DNA of 64,000 bases, from NCBI GenBank assembly GCA_016926955.1, contig JAFGNN010000030.1, forward strand, positions 62,001 to 126,000. Reading direction: 5' to 3'. Positions 1 through 8,575 of this stretch are shown piece after piece. The translations under genes and the position numbers were made by a program. Below the pieces are notes generated by a model, which worked only from the letters and a program-made list of their open reading frames with translations, was not told the origin of the DNA and did not search any database. Numbering within the stretch: the stretch's first letter is position 1; each line of letters starts with the position of its first letter. This stretch comes from Spirochaetales bacterium. GTDB taxonomy: Bacteria > Spirochaetota > Spirochaetia > Treponematales > UBA12059.

Positions 1-840
1 GGCGTCAATTTTTTCGACAACGCCGAGGCCTATGCCGGTGGCGCCGCCGAGGAGCTTATGGGCGCGGCGCTCAAACGGCTCGGCTGGCGGCGCGGATCAT
101 ACCTCGTCTCAACGAAAATATACTGGGGGCTCGATGACGGTCCCAACGAAAAGAACACGCTGAACCGGAAGCGCCTGCTCGAGGGCATCGACGGCTCCCT
201 CAAGCGGCTCGGCATGGAATATGTCGACCTCCTCTATTGCCACAGGCCCGATCCGGACACGCCCGTCGAAGAAACCGTCTGGGCCATGTCTGATATCATC
301 GCTTCCGGCCGCGCTCTCTACTGGGGGACCAGCGAGTGGAGCGCCGAGCAGATCCGCGAGGCTTGGGACGTCGCGGACCGGCGCAACCTCCGGAAACCCC
401 AGATGGAGCAACCGCAGTACAACCTCTTCGTCCGCAATCGCGTCGAGAAGGAGTATTCGCGGCTTTACGACTCGATCGGCCTGGGGCTTACTACCTGGAG
501 CCCGCTCGCGTCGGGCGTACTGACCGGCAAGTACCTCACGGGAATCCCGGAAGGCAGCAGGCTCTCCCTCAAAGGGTACGAATGGCTCAAGGAAGCTACC
601 CTTACCCACGCGCGAGTCGACGCCGTTCGCAAGCTGGAGGGCATTGCCAAGGATCTCGGCGTACCGCTCTCGCGACTTGCCTTGGCCTGGACCGCCCGGA
701 ATCCGCGCGTCAGCTCGGTGATCACCGGCGCGAGTCGACCCGAACAGGTTGCGGAAAACCTCAAGGCGCTCGAATTGTTGCCACAGCTCGATGACACGAT
801 TGTCGCGCGTATCGAGGAAGCTGCCGGTCCGGGGGACTGA
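1..840 (+). CDS. Aldo/keto reductase, 5' end missing
   Basis: NADPH-dependent aldo/keto reductase, closest in pattern to the voltage-gated potassium-channel beta-subunit/YghZ group (AKR6-like). The gene is open at the first base of the window, so the N-terminus (about 45-50 residues by family length) is missing. The catalytic tetrad is visible in the fragment: Asp6 and Tyr11 ([10 protein letters not shown]), Lys39 (STKIYWG) and His81 (YCHRPDPD). The C-terminal cofactor-binding part is also seen ([20 protein letters not shown]). The physiological substrate cannot be read from sequence. cheD follows after 14 nt, so the two may be cotranscribed, but a functional link is not obvious. Confidence 0.9.
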   Translation, partial: GVNFFDNAEAYAGGAAEELMGAALKRLGWRRGSYLVSTKIYWGLDDGPNEKNTLNRKRLLEGIDGSLKRLGMEYVDLLYCHRPDPDTPVEETVWAMSDIIASGRALYWGTSEWSAEQIREAWDVADRRNLRKPQMEQPQYNLFVRNRVEKEYSRLYDSIGLGLTTWSPLASGVLTGKYLTGIPEGSRLSLKGYEWLKEATLTHARVDAVRKLEGIAKDLGVPLSRLALAWTARNPRVSSVITGASRPEQVAENLKALELLPQLDDTIVARIEEAAGPGD

Positions 841-854
841 CGGACCTCCGCACC

Positions 855-1451
855 ATGGCATACACGGCCCCGCCCCTCGAACAGCGCATCATCCTCCACC
901 CCGGCGAGCATCGGGTCGTCAAGGGGAAGGCCATCCTGCAGACTCTCCTCGGATCGTGCGTGGCTGCCTGTCTATACGACGAGAAGACCGGGATTGCCGG
1001 AATGAACCATTTCCTTCTCGCCAACAAGCGCTACGCGAAGGCGATGCCGCTCAGCGTCACCGAGGCGGGGCGCTACGGCATCCACGCGATGGAGCTCCTG
1101 ATCAACGACATGATCAAGCTCGGGGCCGAGAAGACGCGCATCAAGGCCAAGGCGTTCGGCGCCGGCAACATAATCGAGACGCTCGGTTCCGACAATTTCG
1201 AATGCGTCGGCGACGTGAACGGCCGTTTCATAAGGGAATTCCTGAGCACGGAAGGAATCGAACTGGTATCAGCCGACCTGGGCGGCGAGCTCGGCCGCGT
1301 CATCCACTTCCACACCGACACTCACCAGGTGTTCAGGCGTTTCATCAAGAAACAGGAGACGCTCGAGATCGAGAAGGATGAGCGCAGGTTCTGGACCAAG
1401 GAAATCGAACGGCACGAGAAGCCGGAGGGCGGCATCGTCTTTTTCAAGTGA
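855..1451 (+). CDS. cheD: Chemoreceptor glutamine deamidase CheD
   Basis: CheD deamidates specific glutamines of methyl-accepting chemotaxis proteins and in many bacteria also binds the CheC phosphatase. The 198-residue product has the family signature LGSCVAACLYD with candidate nucleophile Cys35, followed by the catalytic His52 in GMNHFLL and a conserved GGELGR loop. The C-terminal 40 residues are charged and longer than in the shortest CheD proteins. No other chemotaxis gene lies in the window, so this copy is an orphan here. No strong ribosome binding site precedes the ATG, which may be coupled to the upstream reductase. Confidence 0.93.
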   Translation: MAYTAPPLEQRIILHPGEHRVVKGKAILQTLLGSCVAACLYDEKTGIAGMNHFLLANKRYAKAMPLSVTEAGRYGIHAMELLINDMIKLGAEKTRIKAKAFGAGNIIETLGSDNFECVGDVNGRFIREFLSTEGIELVSADLGGELGRVIHFHTDTHQVFRRFIKKQETLEIEKDERRFWTKEIERHEKPEGGIVFFK

Positions 1452-1493
1452 TCCGCGTATGCATTCGTATCCTTCAGGTCGCCTTGCCGCCGC

Positions 1494-1970
1494 TCAGGAA
1501 ATCCAGGCGAGCATGCCGGCGCCCGATTCCGCGGACTTTCCGAACCAGGCTCTTATCCGGTCAAAATGGTACTCGAGGTAGTCGAAATCCGACGCGTCAT
1601 CGAATCCGGGCAAGATCTCACGGTTGCCGAGAACCTCCTTCTCGAAGCGGCCGCGGAGTGAAGAAAAATCCACGGTTTCCAAGGCGGCCCGGATCGACAC
1701 CACATCGTCGGGGGTGAGGACGCGCACAGGCCCGTAGCCCCAGTCCTCCTCGCCGACCTTGTCGCCGCCGAACGCGAGTTTGGCCAAGGCCCCTTCGCCC
1801 TCCCACGCCGAGCCGCAGAGCAGATAGTGTATGCCGTGCCAGGACTTGTCCGCGTCAAGCGCGAGCTCGTCATCGTCCTCGGCCCGTTCGAGAAAGCGCG
1901 CGAGCGCCTCGGTGTCGGCGATCAGGCCCCTCAGCAGCTCTGGATCGAGCGGGGCGTAGCGGGCGATCAT
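1494..1970 (-). CDS. DUF1877 family protein (YfbM-like)
   Basis: Small cytosolic protein of 158 residues in the DUF1877/YfbM family, function unknown. Recognised from the pattern KSWHGIHYLL, GGDKVGEEDWGYGPVRVLTPDDV and the C-terminal FDYLEYHFDRIRAWF. The ATG at 1970 overlaps the stop of the upstream DUF3788 gene (ATGA), so translation is probably coupled. The same frame is open further upstream, but that part overlaps the DUF3788 gene in another frame and reads as low-complexity shadow sequence. It is the last gene of a minus-strand trio with DUF3788 and a broken GNAT gene. Confidence 0.85.
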   Translation of the reverse strand: MIARYAPLDPELLRGLIADTEALARFLERAEDDDELALDADKSWHGIHYLLCGSAWEGEGALAKLAFGGDKVGEEDWGYGPVRVLTPDDVVSIRAALETVDFSSLRGRFEKEVLGNREILPGFDDASDFDYLEYHFDRIRAWFGKSAESGAGMLAWIS

Positions 1971-2383
1971 CGCATTCCCGCCACGAGACGGGCGATCGTG
2001 AAGGTTTCGTCGAAACTGCGGCCATCGTGGACGAACCACTGCGCCGGGTAACCTTCCGGGTACTCCTTGGCTATCCGGATAGGCCTGCGCGCGCTTTCGG
2101 GCAGATCCAGGGAGAGCGCGGCTTCTTTCTCTTCCTTGCGGAACGACAGGCCTATCATGACGCCGCCTTTGACCGGAGCGAGCCAGATAAGGGAGTCCTT
2201 TTTTCGGACGGCTTTCCAGGTCCAGCCGAAACGCTTGTTGTGATATTTCCATTCACCGTTCCAGCCCAAATCCTCGGCGAACGCGACAAAGCGCTCGAAC
2301 CAGGTGCAGGCCTTGCCGAGGCGCTCGCGGACGAGTTCGGCGTCGGGTACCGGGGCTTTGTCAACGAATATGCGTTCTTCCAT
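1967..2383 (-). CDS. DUF3788 family protein
   Basis: 138-residue cytosolic protein of the DUF3788 family, role unknown. Recognisable features are the aromatic core WNGEWKYHNKRFGWTWKAV, the strand RKKDSLIWLAPVKGGVMIGL and the terminal DGRSFDETFTIARLV. The start at 2383 is chosen because a GGAGG ribosome binding site lies about 8 nt upstream. The frame is open to about 3031, but that part carries the damaged acetyltransferase gene. The 3' end overlaps the DUF1877 start by 4 nt. Such small DUF pairs often accompany acetyltransferases, but nothing here assigns a substrate. Confidence 0.82.
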   Translation of the reverse strand: MEERIFVDKAPVPDAELVRERLGKACTWFERFVAFAEDLGWNGEWKYHNKRFGWTWKAVRKKDSLIWLAPVKGGVMIGLSFRKEEKEAALSLDLPESARRPIRIAKEYPEGYPAQWFVHDGRSFDETFTIARLVAGMR

Positions 2384-2427
2384 GGGGCGCCTCCGCTTTT
2401 CGGGCCCTGGGGCCCGCTCCGGCCATT

Positions 2428-2940
2428 TTAGCGGAGCGACACGAGCGCGTCGACGGAGGCTGACAGGCACACCAGGGCTCGCTCGAGGACGAATCCTTCG
2501 CGTTGGTACAGGGACAGTGCTGATCGGTTGAGGGCGTTGACGGACAGGAATGCTTTCGAGAACCCGTGGTCGTCGCCGAAGGAGAGCGCCGAGCGATACC
2601 GCGGCGGATTCGGGCAGGAACAGGTAAAGGTCGCGGACCTGGCCTTCGGCCGCAAGAGAGGTGGAGATCAGTAGCAATCGGTATCCGTCACGGGTCTCAG
2701 GAAGGCTCCCGCCTCCCGCGTGCAGTACCGCGAAACGTCCGCGTCCCGCGCGCCCCCAGGCTCCGCCGAGCAGAAGCGACGCGGCTCCCGCGACCCTCCG
2801 GTCTTCGTCCTCGAGGATGAAGGCCGGAGTATCCGGTCCCGGAAGAAAGGAATCGTCATGCTCTTTTCCGTTAAGCGCGCAGTAGTCCAGGAAAGCTGAA
2901 AATTTTCCCGCCCGACACCTTCGATCTTCATGGCTTCCAT
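2428..2940 (-). pseudogene. GNAT-type acetyltransferase, frameshifted
   Basis: Pieces of one GNAT N-acetyltransferase are spread over three frames. The start (MEAMKIEGVGRENFQ, from 2940) is in one frame. The middle (AFLDYCALNGKEHDDSFLPG through LYLFLPESAAVSLGAL) continues in a second frame after about 2900. The C-terminus (GFSKAFLSVNALNRSALSLY then QREGF, ending at 2428) is in a third frame after about 2590. The C-terminal N-RSALSLY-REGF motif is typical of the family. The first shift falls near the run GGGAAAATTTTC. The acetyl-CoA P-loop (R/Q-x-x-G-x-G/A) is not recognisable between the middle and C-terminal parts, so loss of more than single bases is possible. Either a decayed gene or sequence/assembly errors; the sequence alone does not decide. 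Confidence 0.7.
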
Positions 2941-2978
2941 GAATCATCCTTGTCAGAGCGCCTGGTGAATCGACGCGG

Positions 2979-4148
2979 TCACTTCCCGGAAACGGATTCG
3001 CCGGCGTCGTTCCCGGCCACGGGGCGGACACGCTTCGATAGGCGCGACCGGATCGAAAGACGGGGCGCCTGACCCCGTGTGCGATCGTGACCGGACTTGC
3101 GGCGCGTGGCCGGCAGCCCCAAGGTCGCTGCGATCCATGCCCCCGCGCGTGCCAGGGTCTCTCGCCCGGGACGCGTCGGCACGCCGATGAACGCGTGCAC
3201 CACGCCCGGGACCTTTATGAATTCGACGGGAACGCCGGCTTCCTTGAGGCGCTTGGCGTACTGCTCGCCGTCGGATGAAAGCGGATCGAGGCCGGCGCTG
3301 GCTATGAAGGCCGGCGGGAGGCCGGCGAGCGACGCGGCCCGGAGCGGGGACGCCAGGGGATCGTACGCGTCGGAGAGATCGCGCAGGTACTGGTCGCGGA
3401 ACCAGCGGATGTCTCGTTCGGTCAGCATGTAGCCCTCGCCGAATTTCCGGTACGACTCCGTGTCGAAGCGGGAAAGGTCCGTTGCCGGCACGAAGAGCAC
3501 CTGCGCGGTAATCGGCGGCAAGCGGGCGTACCGGAGGTCGCGCAGATGTATGCACAAGGCGGCGGCGATCGCGGCTCCCGCGGAATCGCCCGCGAGGATG
3601 ATGCGAGAAGCGTCCAGCTCCGGGCTCGCGCCTTTGTCTGCAAGCCACTCGAGCACCGCGGTGCCTTCCTGGATCGGCGTCGGGAAGCGCGCTTCGGGCG
3701 CCAGCGAGTACTCGACCGAGACGACGGCGCACGATGAGGAGGCAGCGAGTCCGCGGCACAGGCCGTCATGGGTTTCAATGGAGCCTGTTACCCAGCCGCC
3801 CCCGTGAAAATATACGATAACCGGCCGGCGACCCGAGCCGGGCGGCAGGTAGCGTCGGACAGGAATCCTGCGGCCGCGGGCTCTCGCGACCAGGTCCATC
3901 GTATCGATGTCCCGGGGGTAGAAGGGAATGACGACCCTCGTTGCGAGCTCGGTTTCGCGGCGTTTCCAGGCGACCGAGACATCCTTCCGGCGCCAGGAGC
4001 TGGTTGCGCGCTCCGCGGCGATCAGGAAGGCGAAGAAAGGATCCACGCGGGGAGAGGTCCTGTCGGCACGTCGCCTTCGCCAAAGCAGAAGGTAGAGCGC
4101 CCCGAACATGAGGACGAGCAAGGTGAAAATGCTTCTGTCAAAAGGCAT
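2979..4148 (-). CDS. Alpha/beta hydrolase (HSL family esterase)
   Basis: Carboxylesterase/lipase of the hormone-sensitive-lipase family, 389 residues. An N-terminal hydrophobic helix (residues 7-23, followed by WRRRR) suggests membrane anchoring with the catalytic domain attached. The oxyanion-hole motif HGGGW is at 115-119 and the nucleophile elbow GDSAG at 187-191 (Ser189). Acid Asp288 (GLDPL) and His318 (VVHAF) complete the triad. A basic 30-residue C-terminal tail is unusual. The start is the first ATG before the hydrophobic segment; the frame remains open upstream only as an antisense shadow of the acyltransferase gene. It is divergent from an acyltransferase, so the pair may make and break esters of the same kind of substrate (inference). 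Confidence 0.9.
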   Translation of the reverse strand: MPFDRSIFTLLVLMFGALYLLLWRRRRADRTSPRVDPFFAFLIAAERATSSWRRKDVSVAWKRRETELATRVVIPFYPRDIDTMDLVARARGRRIPVRRYLPPGSGRRPVIVYFHGGGWVTGSIETHDGLCRGLAASSSCAVVSVEYSLAPEARFPTPIQEGTAVLEWLADKGASPELDASRIILAGDSAGAAIAAALCIHLRDLRYARLPPITAQVLFVPATDLSRFDTESYRKFGEGYMLTERDIRWFRDQYLRDLSDAYDPLASPLRAASLAGLPPAFIASAGLDPLSSDGEQYAKRLKEAGVPVEFIKVPGVVHAFIGVPTRPGRETLARAGAWIAATLGLPATRRKSGHDRTRGQAPRLSIRSRLSKRVRPVAGNDAGESVSGK

Positions 4149-4265
4149 GCGCGCTCCGGATATCAAGGGCTGCTCGGACACCGAAGTATACGCTTTCGCG
4201 CGTGTTTTCGCCCGATCCGCGCGCCCTGTTGCACCCGTGAAGGATGCAGTATCATCTAAGGAGTC

Positions 4266-5597
4266 ATGGATATCGACGAGAAACCCAGACGCGGCCCCAT
4301 GCCCCCATGGTTCGCCCTCGATCATGCCGCCATCATCTATCCGGCCGTCATCTCCGACCGCATCACGGTATTCTTTCGCCTGCAGGCTACCCTCGACAAG
4401 CCGGTCAATGTCGAAATCCTGTCCAAGGCCATGGCGAACATCGCGAAGCGGTTTCCGCACTACCACGTCGAGCTCCGCCGCGGACTCTTCTGGTACTATC
4501 TGGAGAAGAATCCCGAACCGCACGGTCCCATCGCGGACTCCCGCTATCCCATGCAGAAGCCGGGAATAGGCCGGCGCGGCGTCCACCTCTACCGGGTCAG
4601 GGCCTACCATGACCGCGTCGCGCTCGAGGTCTGTCATATCATCACGGACGGTTCCGGCGGACTGATCCTCCTCAAGACCCTGCTCGGCGAGTATTTCCGC
4701 CTGCAGGGAGTCGATGTCGCTTACGTCGACGGCGTTCTCGATCCCGATTCGGAGCCCCAGGAGGACGAATGGGAGGACGCCTTCGCGAAGTACAGCATGC
4801 CAGGCTATCCCGCGCCGCCGCACGAGGTGAAAGCGTACCACATACCCGGGACGCACCTGCCCGTGCGTACCAATCGCATCGTCACGGGCTACCTCTCGGT
4901 AAAGGAGCTGCTCGAACTGTCGCGGAAGCACGGCGCCTCCGCGACCGAATACCTCTCGGCCCATTATGTCGCCGCTCTTCAGGACATCCAGGACGCGGAT
5001 CCGACCCAACGGAACCGTCGCCGGCGACGGCCCATCAAATTCGAGATACCGGCGAACATGCGCAAGATCTTCCCCACGAACACGTTGCGCAATTTCAGCC
5101 TCTTCATGATGCCCTTCGTCGACACCCGGCTCGGGCACTGGAAGTTCGAGGAAATCCTGCACACGGTCAAGCACTCGATGGCGCTCCAGCTCCGTCCCAA
5201 GGAGCTTCTCAAGACGATCACGCGCAACGTGCAGGCCGCCCGGAGCATTTTCATCCGCGCGCTTCCGCTGCCCCTCAAGAACGCTTTCATGCGCATGCTC
5301 TACAGCGCCCTCGGAGAATCCCTCTTCTCGGGGCTGCTCACCAACCTCGGGCCGGCGGGATTCCCCGAGCCGATCGCCGGCCGGGTACGCAAGGTAGAGG
5401 TGCTTGTTACGCCGAGCCCCTTCATGAAGACGACGGCTGCCATGGTCAGCCACGGCGACGTCGCGGCGATCAGCTTCGGAAGCAATATTACGGAAACCGA
5501 CCTCGAGCGGATTTTCTTCCGTCGACTTGTCAAGGCCGGGCTCCACGTCAAGATCGAGTCGAATGTCTCGTCGCACGACGAGAGGAAGGAAGGATAA
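4266..5597 (+). CDS. Acyltransferase, condensation-domain/alcohol acetyltransferase-like
   Basis: 443-residue protein of the chloramphenicol-acetyltransferase/condensation superfamily, resembling alcohol acetyltransferases and PapA-type enzymes. The catalytic HxxxDG motif is present as H124-IIT-D128-G129, inside a typical EVCHIITDGSGG context. A second structural block (NTLRNFSLFMMPFVD) corresponds to the DFGWG-side region, though the canonical residues are not obvious. Such enzymes transfer acyl groups from CoA or a carrier to an alcohol or amine. The next gene starts 2 nt downstream and encodes a zinc-ribbon membrane protein; these two families are commonly neighbours in anaerobes. The acceptor is unknown. 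Confidence 0.8.
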   Translation: MDIDEKPRRGPMPPWFALDHAAIIYPAVISDRITVFFRLQATLDKPVNVEILSKAMANIAKRFPHYHVELRRGLFWYYLEKNPEPHGPIADSRYPMQKPGIGRRGVHLYRVRAYHDRVALEVCHIITDGSGGLILLKTLLGEYFRLQGVDVAYVDGVLDPDSEPQEDEWEDAFAKYSMPGYPAPPHEVKAYHIPGTHLPVRTNRIVTGYLSVKELLELSRKHGASATEYLSAHYVAALQDIQDADPTQRNRRRRRPIKFEIPANMRKIFPTNTLRNFSLFMMPFVDTRLGHWKFEEILHTVKHSMALQLRPKELLKTITRNVQAARSIFIRALPLPLKNAFMRMLYSALGESLFSGLLTNLGPAGFPEPIAGRVRKVEVLVTPSPFMKTTAAMVSHGDVAAISFGSNITETDLERIFFRRLVKAGLHVKIESNVSSHDERKEG

Positions 5598-5599
5598 GC

Positions 5600-6325
5600 A
5601 TGCCCTACTGCAGCGAATGCGGGGTGGAGGTCGACGCGGGCGTCGAGGCCTGCCCCCTGTGCAAGGCTCCCATCCACAGGTCGGCGGAATGCGACGAGGC
5701 GGTACGGCCGCACGCGGCCTACCCGGACAGGATCATCGACCCCGAGGACCGTTACCATCTGACCGCGACCGAACGGCGGCGCATCGCTGTCGAACTGCTC
5801 TCTCTGGCTTTCGGGCTCGCGGGCGCGGTGATCATTCTCGTGGATCTCGTGGTCAACCAGCGCCTCGGATGGTCGCTATACGCCCTGGTGTCGGTCGGAT
5901 TCGCCTGGCTGGTGAGCGCCATGCCCTTGATCCTGTACGGGAAGCCGTGGCTGGTCTTCACGGTGCTGGCTCCGGCTTTGCCGCTATTCCTGTTCCTGAT
6001 CGACGTATTTGACGGCCGTGGGATCGGCTGGTTCCTGCCTTACGGCTTTCCGATCGCGGGGGCCGGCCTTGCCGCCGTGGCGTCCGTCGGAGCGGTCGTC
6101 GGAGCGAGCCGGAGGAAAGGACTCAACGTTATCGCTACCGTCTTTCTGGGGGCGGCGATCTTCATGCTCATCCTCGAGGGCATCCTCGACCTGAACCGGG
6201 GCGGCCTCTCGCCCTATTGGTCGGCGATTGCGGCACTGGCGCTGGCGCCGACCGCGGTCGTGCTCTACTTCCTGCACGGCCGGGTGCTACGGGGCGCCGA
6301 TCTCAGGAAGGTATTCCGGCTCTGA
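5600..6325 (+). CDS. Zinc-ribbon membrane protein, DUF6320-like
   Basis: 241 residues: an N-terminal zinc ribbon with Cys4, Cys7, Cys18 and Cys21 (CSEC...CPLC), a linker, then about six hydrophobic segments between residues 53 and 230. The architecture matches DUF6320 proteins, which I recall as usual partners of alcohol-acetyltransferase-like genes; this assignment is from memory of the family and not a search. Start ATG at 5600 sits 2 nt after the acyltransferase stop, with the purine-rich stretch GAGGAAGGAAGG upstream serving as ribosome binding site. A terminator follows at 6357-6385. Likely works in the envelope with the acyltransferase. Confidence 0.72.
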   Translation: MPYCSECGVEVDAGVEACPLCKAPIHRSAECDEAVRPHAAYPDRIIDPEDRYHLTATERRRIAVELLSLAFGLAGAVIILVDLVVNQRLGWSLYALVSVGFAWLVSAMPLILYGKPWLVFTVLAPALPLFLFLIDVFDGRGIGWFLPYGFPIAGAGLAAVASVGAVVGASRRKGLNVIATVFLGAAIFMLILEGILDLNRGGLSPYWSAIAALALAPTAVVLYFLHGRVLRGADLRKVFRL

Positions 6326-6356
6326 CCCCGTCGCGCCCGCGGGAGGAGATGACGAA

Positions 6357-6385
6357 AAACCGGCTCCTGATTCGGGAGCCGGTTT
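6357..6385 (+). terminator. Rho-independent terminator
   Basis: Perfect 11-bp inverted repeat AAACCGGCTCC / GGAGCCGGTTT (6357-6367 and 6375-6385) with a 7-nt loop, flanked by A and T runs. It closes the acyltransferase-DUF6320 unit and, being symmetric, could also stop transcription coming from crtZ. Confidence 0.85.
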
Positions 6386-6404
6386 CATTTGTCGCTGATC
6401 GTAC

Positions 6405-6463
6405 GGGGACATAGCTGTCGGGGACGGATCCTGCGGGGACAGAGCCGCGAACGGGGACAGAGC
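6405..6463 (+). repeat. Cluster of GGGGACAGAGC-type words
   Basis: Two exact copies of GGGGACAGAGC (6435-6445 and 6453-6463) and two variants starting GGGGACATAGC (6405) and GGGGACGGATC (6420) lie within 59 nt, between the terminator and the crtZ stop. Exact copies elsewhere: 13020-13030, 15275-15285, 16133-16143, 21948-21958, 33635-33645, 48644-48654, 51474-51484 and 51510-51520 (some on the minus strand). Variants: 49257 and 49274. Confidence 0.85.
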
Positions 6464-6468
6464 CAGTC

Positions 6469-6954
6469 TTAGCCGTGTTGCGGTCCTTCGTAGGGTCCGC
6501 GGAAGCGCCTCGGCGCGTAGAGGAAGCCGAAGCTGGTGGCGCCATCCTTTGTTGCCGTGGCGTGGTGCCGGCGGTGCGCGTTGACGATGCCTTCGAGATA
6601 GGCGCCGCGTGCGGGAATCCTGAGCCAGCGCAGCCGCTTGTGGAACATGATGTCGTGGAAAAGCACGTAGCCGAGGCCGTAGAGCGCGACGCCGAAGCCG
6701 GACGCCGCCATCAGCGTCCAGCCGCGGAGCAGCCCGTTGTAGATCAGCAGGAACGACACGAAGGCGAAAACGAGCGCATACGCGTCGTTCCGCTGGAGTC
6801 GGCGACCGGATTTTCGGTGATGATCGGCGTGCAGGAACCATCCGAATCCGTGCATTACCCAGCGGTGCATCACGTAAGCCACGCCCTCGAATGCCGCCGC
6901 GGAAGCGAGCAAAACGATTGCATGGGCCAGAATCGAGACGATTTGAGATGCCAT
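6469..6954 (-). CDS. crtZ: Beta-carotene hydroxylase, CrtZ-like
   Basis: 161-residue integral membrane di-iron hydroxylase of the fatty-acid-hydroxylase superfamily; CrtZ adds 3-hydroxyl groups to beta-ionone rings. Histidine clusters are complete: H30-RWVM-H35, H42-xx-H45-H46 (LHADHH), then HDIMFH and HRRHH near residues 98-130. Three to four hydrophobic helices surround them. Length matches bacterial CrtZ. It is divergent from a CrtI-type desaturase, with a shared intergenic region of 117 nt, which supports carotenoid work. No lycopene cyclase or phytoene synthase is in the window, so the actual substrate is uncertain. Confidence 0.88.
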   Translation of the reverse strand: MASQIVSILAHAIVLLASAAAFEGVAYVMHRWVMHGFGWFLHADHHRKSGRRLQRNDAYALVFAFVSFLLIYNGLLRGWTLMAASGFGVALYGLGYVLFHDIMFHKRLRWLRIPARGAYLEGIVNAHRRHHATATKDGATSFGFLYAPRRFRGPYEGPQHG

Positions 6955-6987
6955 GAGCGTCCTCCGGAGGCGAGCGGCCGTTCGCGC

Positions 6988-7017
6988 TTGCGGAATGAAC
7001 CGGGCGCGCCTGATACT
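6988..7017 (+). promoter_or_regulatory. Candidate promoter for the crtI-like gene
   Basis: TTGCGG (6988-6993), an 18-nt spacer and GATACT (7012-7017), 54 nt before the ATG. It resembles the -35/-10 pattern seen at the tRNA promoters in this window. Confidence 0.45.
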
Positions 7018-7071
7018 CTAGGATCGGCATCGGCCGGGCGCAAGCGCGAAGCGGCATGGCATGGAGGAATC

Positions 7072-8574
7072 ATGGGCGGTAAGGCGATCGTGGTCGGCGC
7101 GGGCCTCGGCGGCCTTTCGGCGGCCGCGAACCTGGCGGCGGCGGGATGGCGGGTGGAGGTGTACGAGCAGGGGGACGGCCCGGGGGGAAAAGCGACCGAA
7201 TTCCGGCTCGGCGACTACAGGTGGGATGCCGGACCGAGCCTCGTGACCATGCCGCAGGTGTTCCGTGCGACCTTCGCCCGGTTCGGGAGGCGTTTGGAGG
7301 ATTACCTTACCCTCGTCCCCCTGGACCGGATCTGCGCCTACTTCTGGCCGGACGGATCCTCCCTCGGCTCAAGCGCGGATACTCGGCGATTCGGCGACGA
7401 GGTCGACCGCGCCTTCGGCTCAGGCTCCGGGGAGCTGGAACGCTATCTGGCAGGCGCGTCGCGGCTCTGGCGCATCGCCGGAGAGATATTCCTCGAGCGT
7501 CCCATCCACGAGATCGGATCCTGGCTCGGATTCCGGACCATCCCCAAGATCCTGGGCCTGCCTTTCATCGACCCTTTGCGCAGCCTTCACGCGCGCAACG
7601 CGTCCAGCTTTCGCGATGCGCGCCTCGTGCAGCTATTCGACCGCTACGCCACCTATAACGGCTCGAACCCGTGGCGCACGCCTGGCACCATGGGCATCAT
7701 CCCGCACGTCGAGTACGAGTGGGGCGGCTGGACCGTGCTGGAAGGCATACACGCCATTCCCCGCGCCCTCGAACGCGTCGCTCGGGAGCTCGGCGTCGAG
7801 TTCCGCTACGGAACGAAGGTCGAGCGCATCTTGACTGACACGGGCAGGGCGATCGGAGTCGCATGGCGCGACAGCTCCGGCCGTCGCGGCGAGACGCGCG
7901 CCGATGCCGTGGTTTCCGACGTGGACGTCCTCGCCACATGGCGCGAGCTGCTGGGCATGGCCGATACGAAGGCCTCACGACGCTATGCGCGCCTGGAGCC
8001 CTCGAGTTCGGGCGTCGTGTTCTACTGGGGAATGGCGCGGCGCGACGCGCGGCTCGGAGTCAACAACATCTTCTTTTCGAAGGATTATGCGGCCGAGTTC
8101 CGCGCCATTTTCGACGAGGGGCGCCTTCCCGACGACCCGACCGTATATGTCAACATCACGGGACGTGTCACGCCCGGGGACGCGCCGCCGGACGGCGACA
8201 ACTGGTTCGTGCTGGTCAATGCCCCGCCGGACCGCGGCCAGGACTGGCCATCGGAACTCGCCAGGCTTCGTGCCGCGGTGATCCGCGTCCTCTCGGATCG
8301 GCTCGGCTGGGATGTGGGCGCCGCCATCGTCGAGGAGGCTACGCTCGATCCGGCTCGCATCGCCTTAAGGACCGGAGGCACGGGTGGGTCGCTCTATGGC
8401 GTTTCGTCGAATTCGGCCGCGGCCGCGTTCCGCAGGCAAGCCAATCGCTGCCGCGAGGTTGACGGGCTCTACTTCTGCTCTGGCTCGGCCCATCCCGGCG
8501 GCGGCATGCCGCTGGTGCTCCTGTCGGGTCGCATGGCCGCCGAGCTCGCGGACCGGCGATACCGTCGGGAGTAG
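7072..8574 (+). CDS. Phytoene desaturase-type FAD oxidoreductase
   Basis: 500-residue member of the CrtI/CrtN/CrtD carotenoid desaturase family. The N-terminal dinucleotide-binding fold is clear (GAGLGG at residues 8-13, then EVYEQGDGPGGK) and the C-terminal FAD-contact region GLYFCSGSAHPGGGMPLVLLSG is typical. The family desaturates or isomerises acyclic carotenoids at the membrane surface. Start ATG at 7072 follows a GGAGG site 5 nt upstream; the open frame before it overlaps divergent crtZ and is shadow. Pairing with crtZ argues for pigment synthesis. CrtI, CrtN and CrtD subtypes cannot be told apart with confidence here. Confidence 0.88.
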   Translation: MGGKAIVVGAGLGGLSAAANLAAAGWRVEVYEQGDGPGGKATEFRLGDYRWDAGPSLVTMPQVFRATFARFGRRLEDYLTLVPLDRICAYFWPDGSSLGSSADTRRFGDEVDRAFGSGSGELERYLAGASRLWRIAGEIFLERPIHEIGSWLGFRTIPKILGLPFIDPLRSLHARNASSFRDARLVQLFDRYATYNGSNPWRTPGTMGIIPHVEYEWGGWTVLEGIHAIPRALERVARELGVEFRYGTKVERILTDTGRAIGVAWRDSSGRRGETRADAVVSDVDVLATWRELLGMADTKASRRYARLEPSSSGVVFYWGMARRDARLGVNNIFFSKDYAAEFRAIFDEGRLPDDPTVYVNITGRVTPGDAPPDGDNWFVLVNAPPDRGQDWPSELARLRAAVIRVLSDRLGWDVGAAIVEEATLDPARIALRTGGTGGSLYGVSSNSAAAAFRRQANRCREVDGLYFCSGSAHPGGGMPLVLLSGRMAAELADRRYRRE

Positions 8575-8575
8575 C

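Noticed and set aside
2979-5576. A minus-strand frame of 865 codons that would fuse the esterase to an upstream domain
   Set aside because: The upstream half is antisense to the acyltransferase gene. The esterase begins at an ATG with its own membrane helix at 4148.
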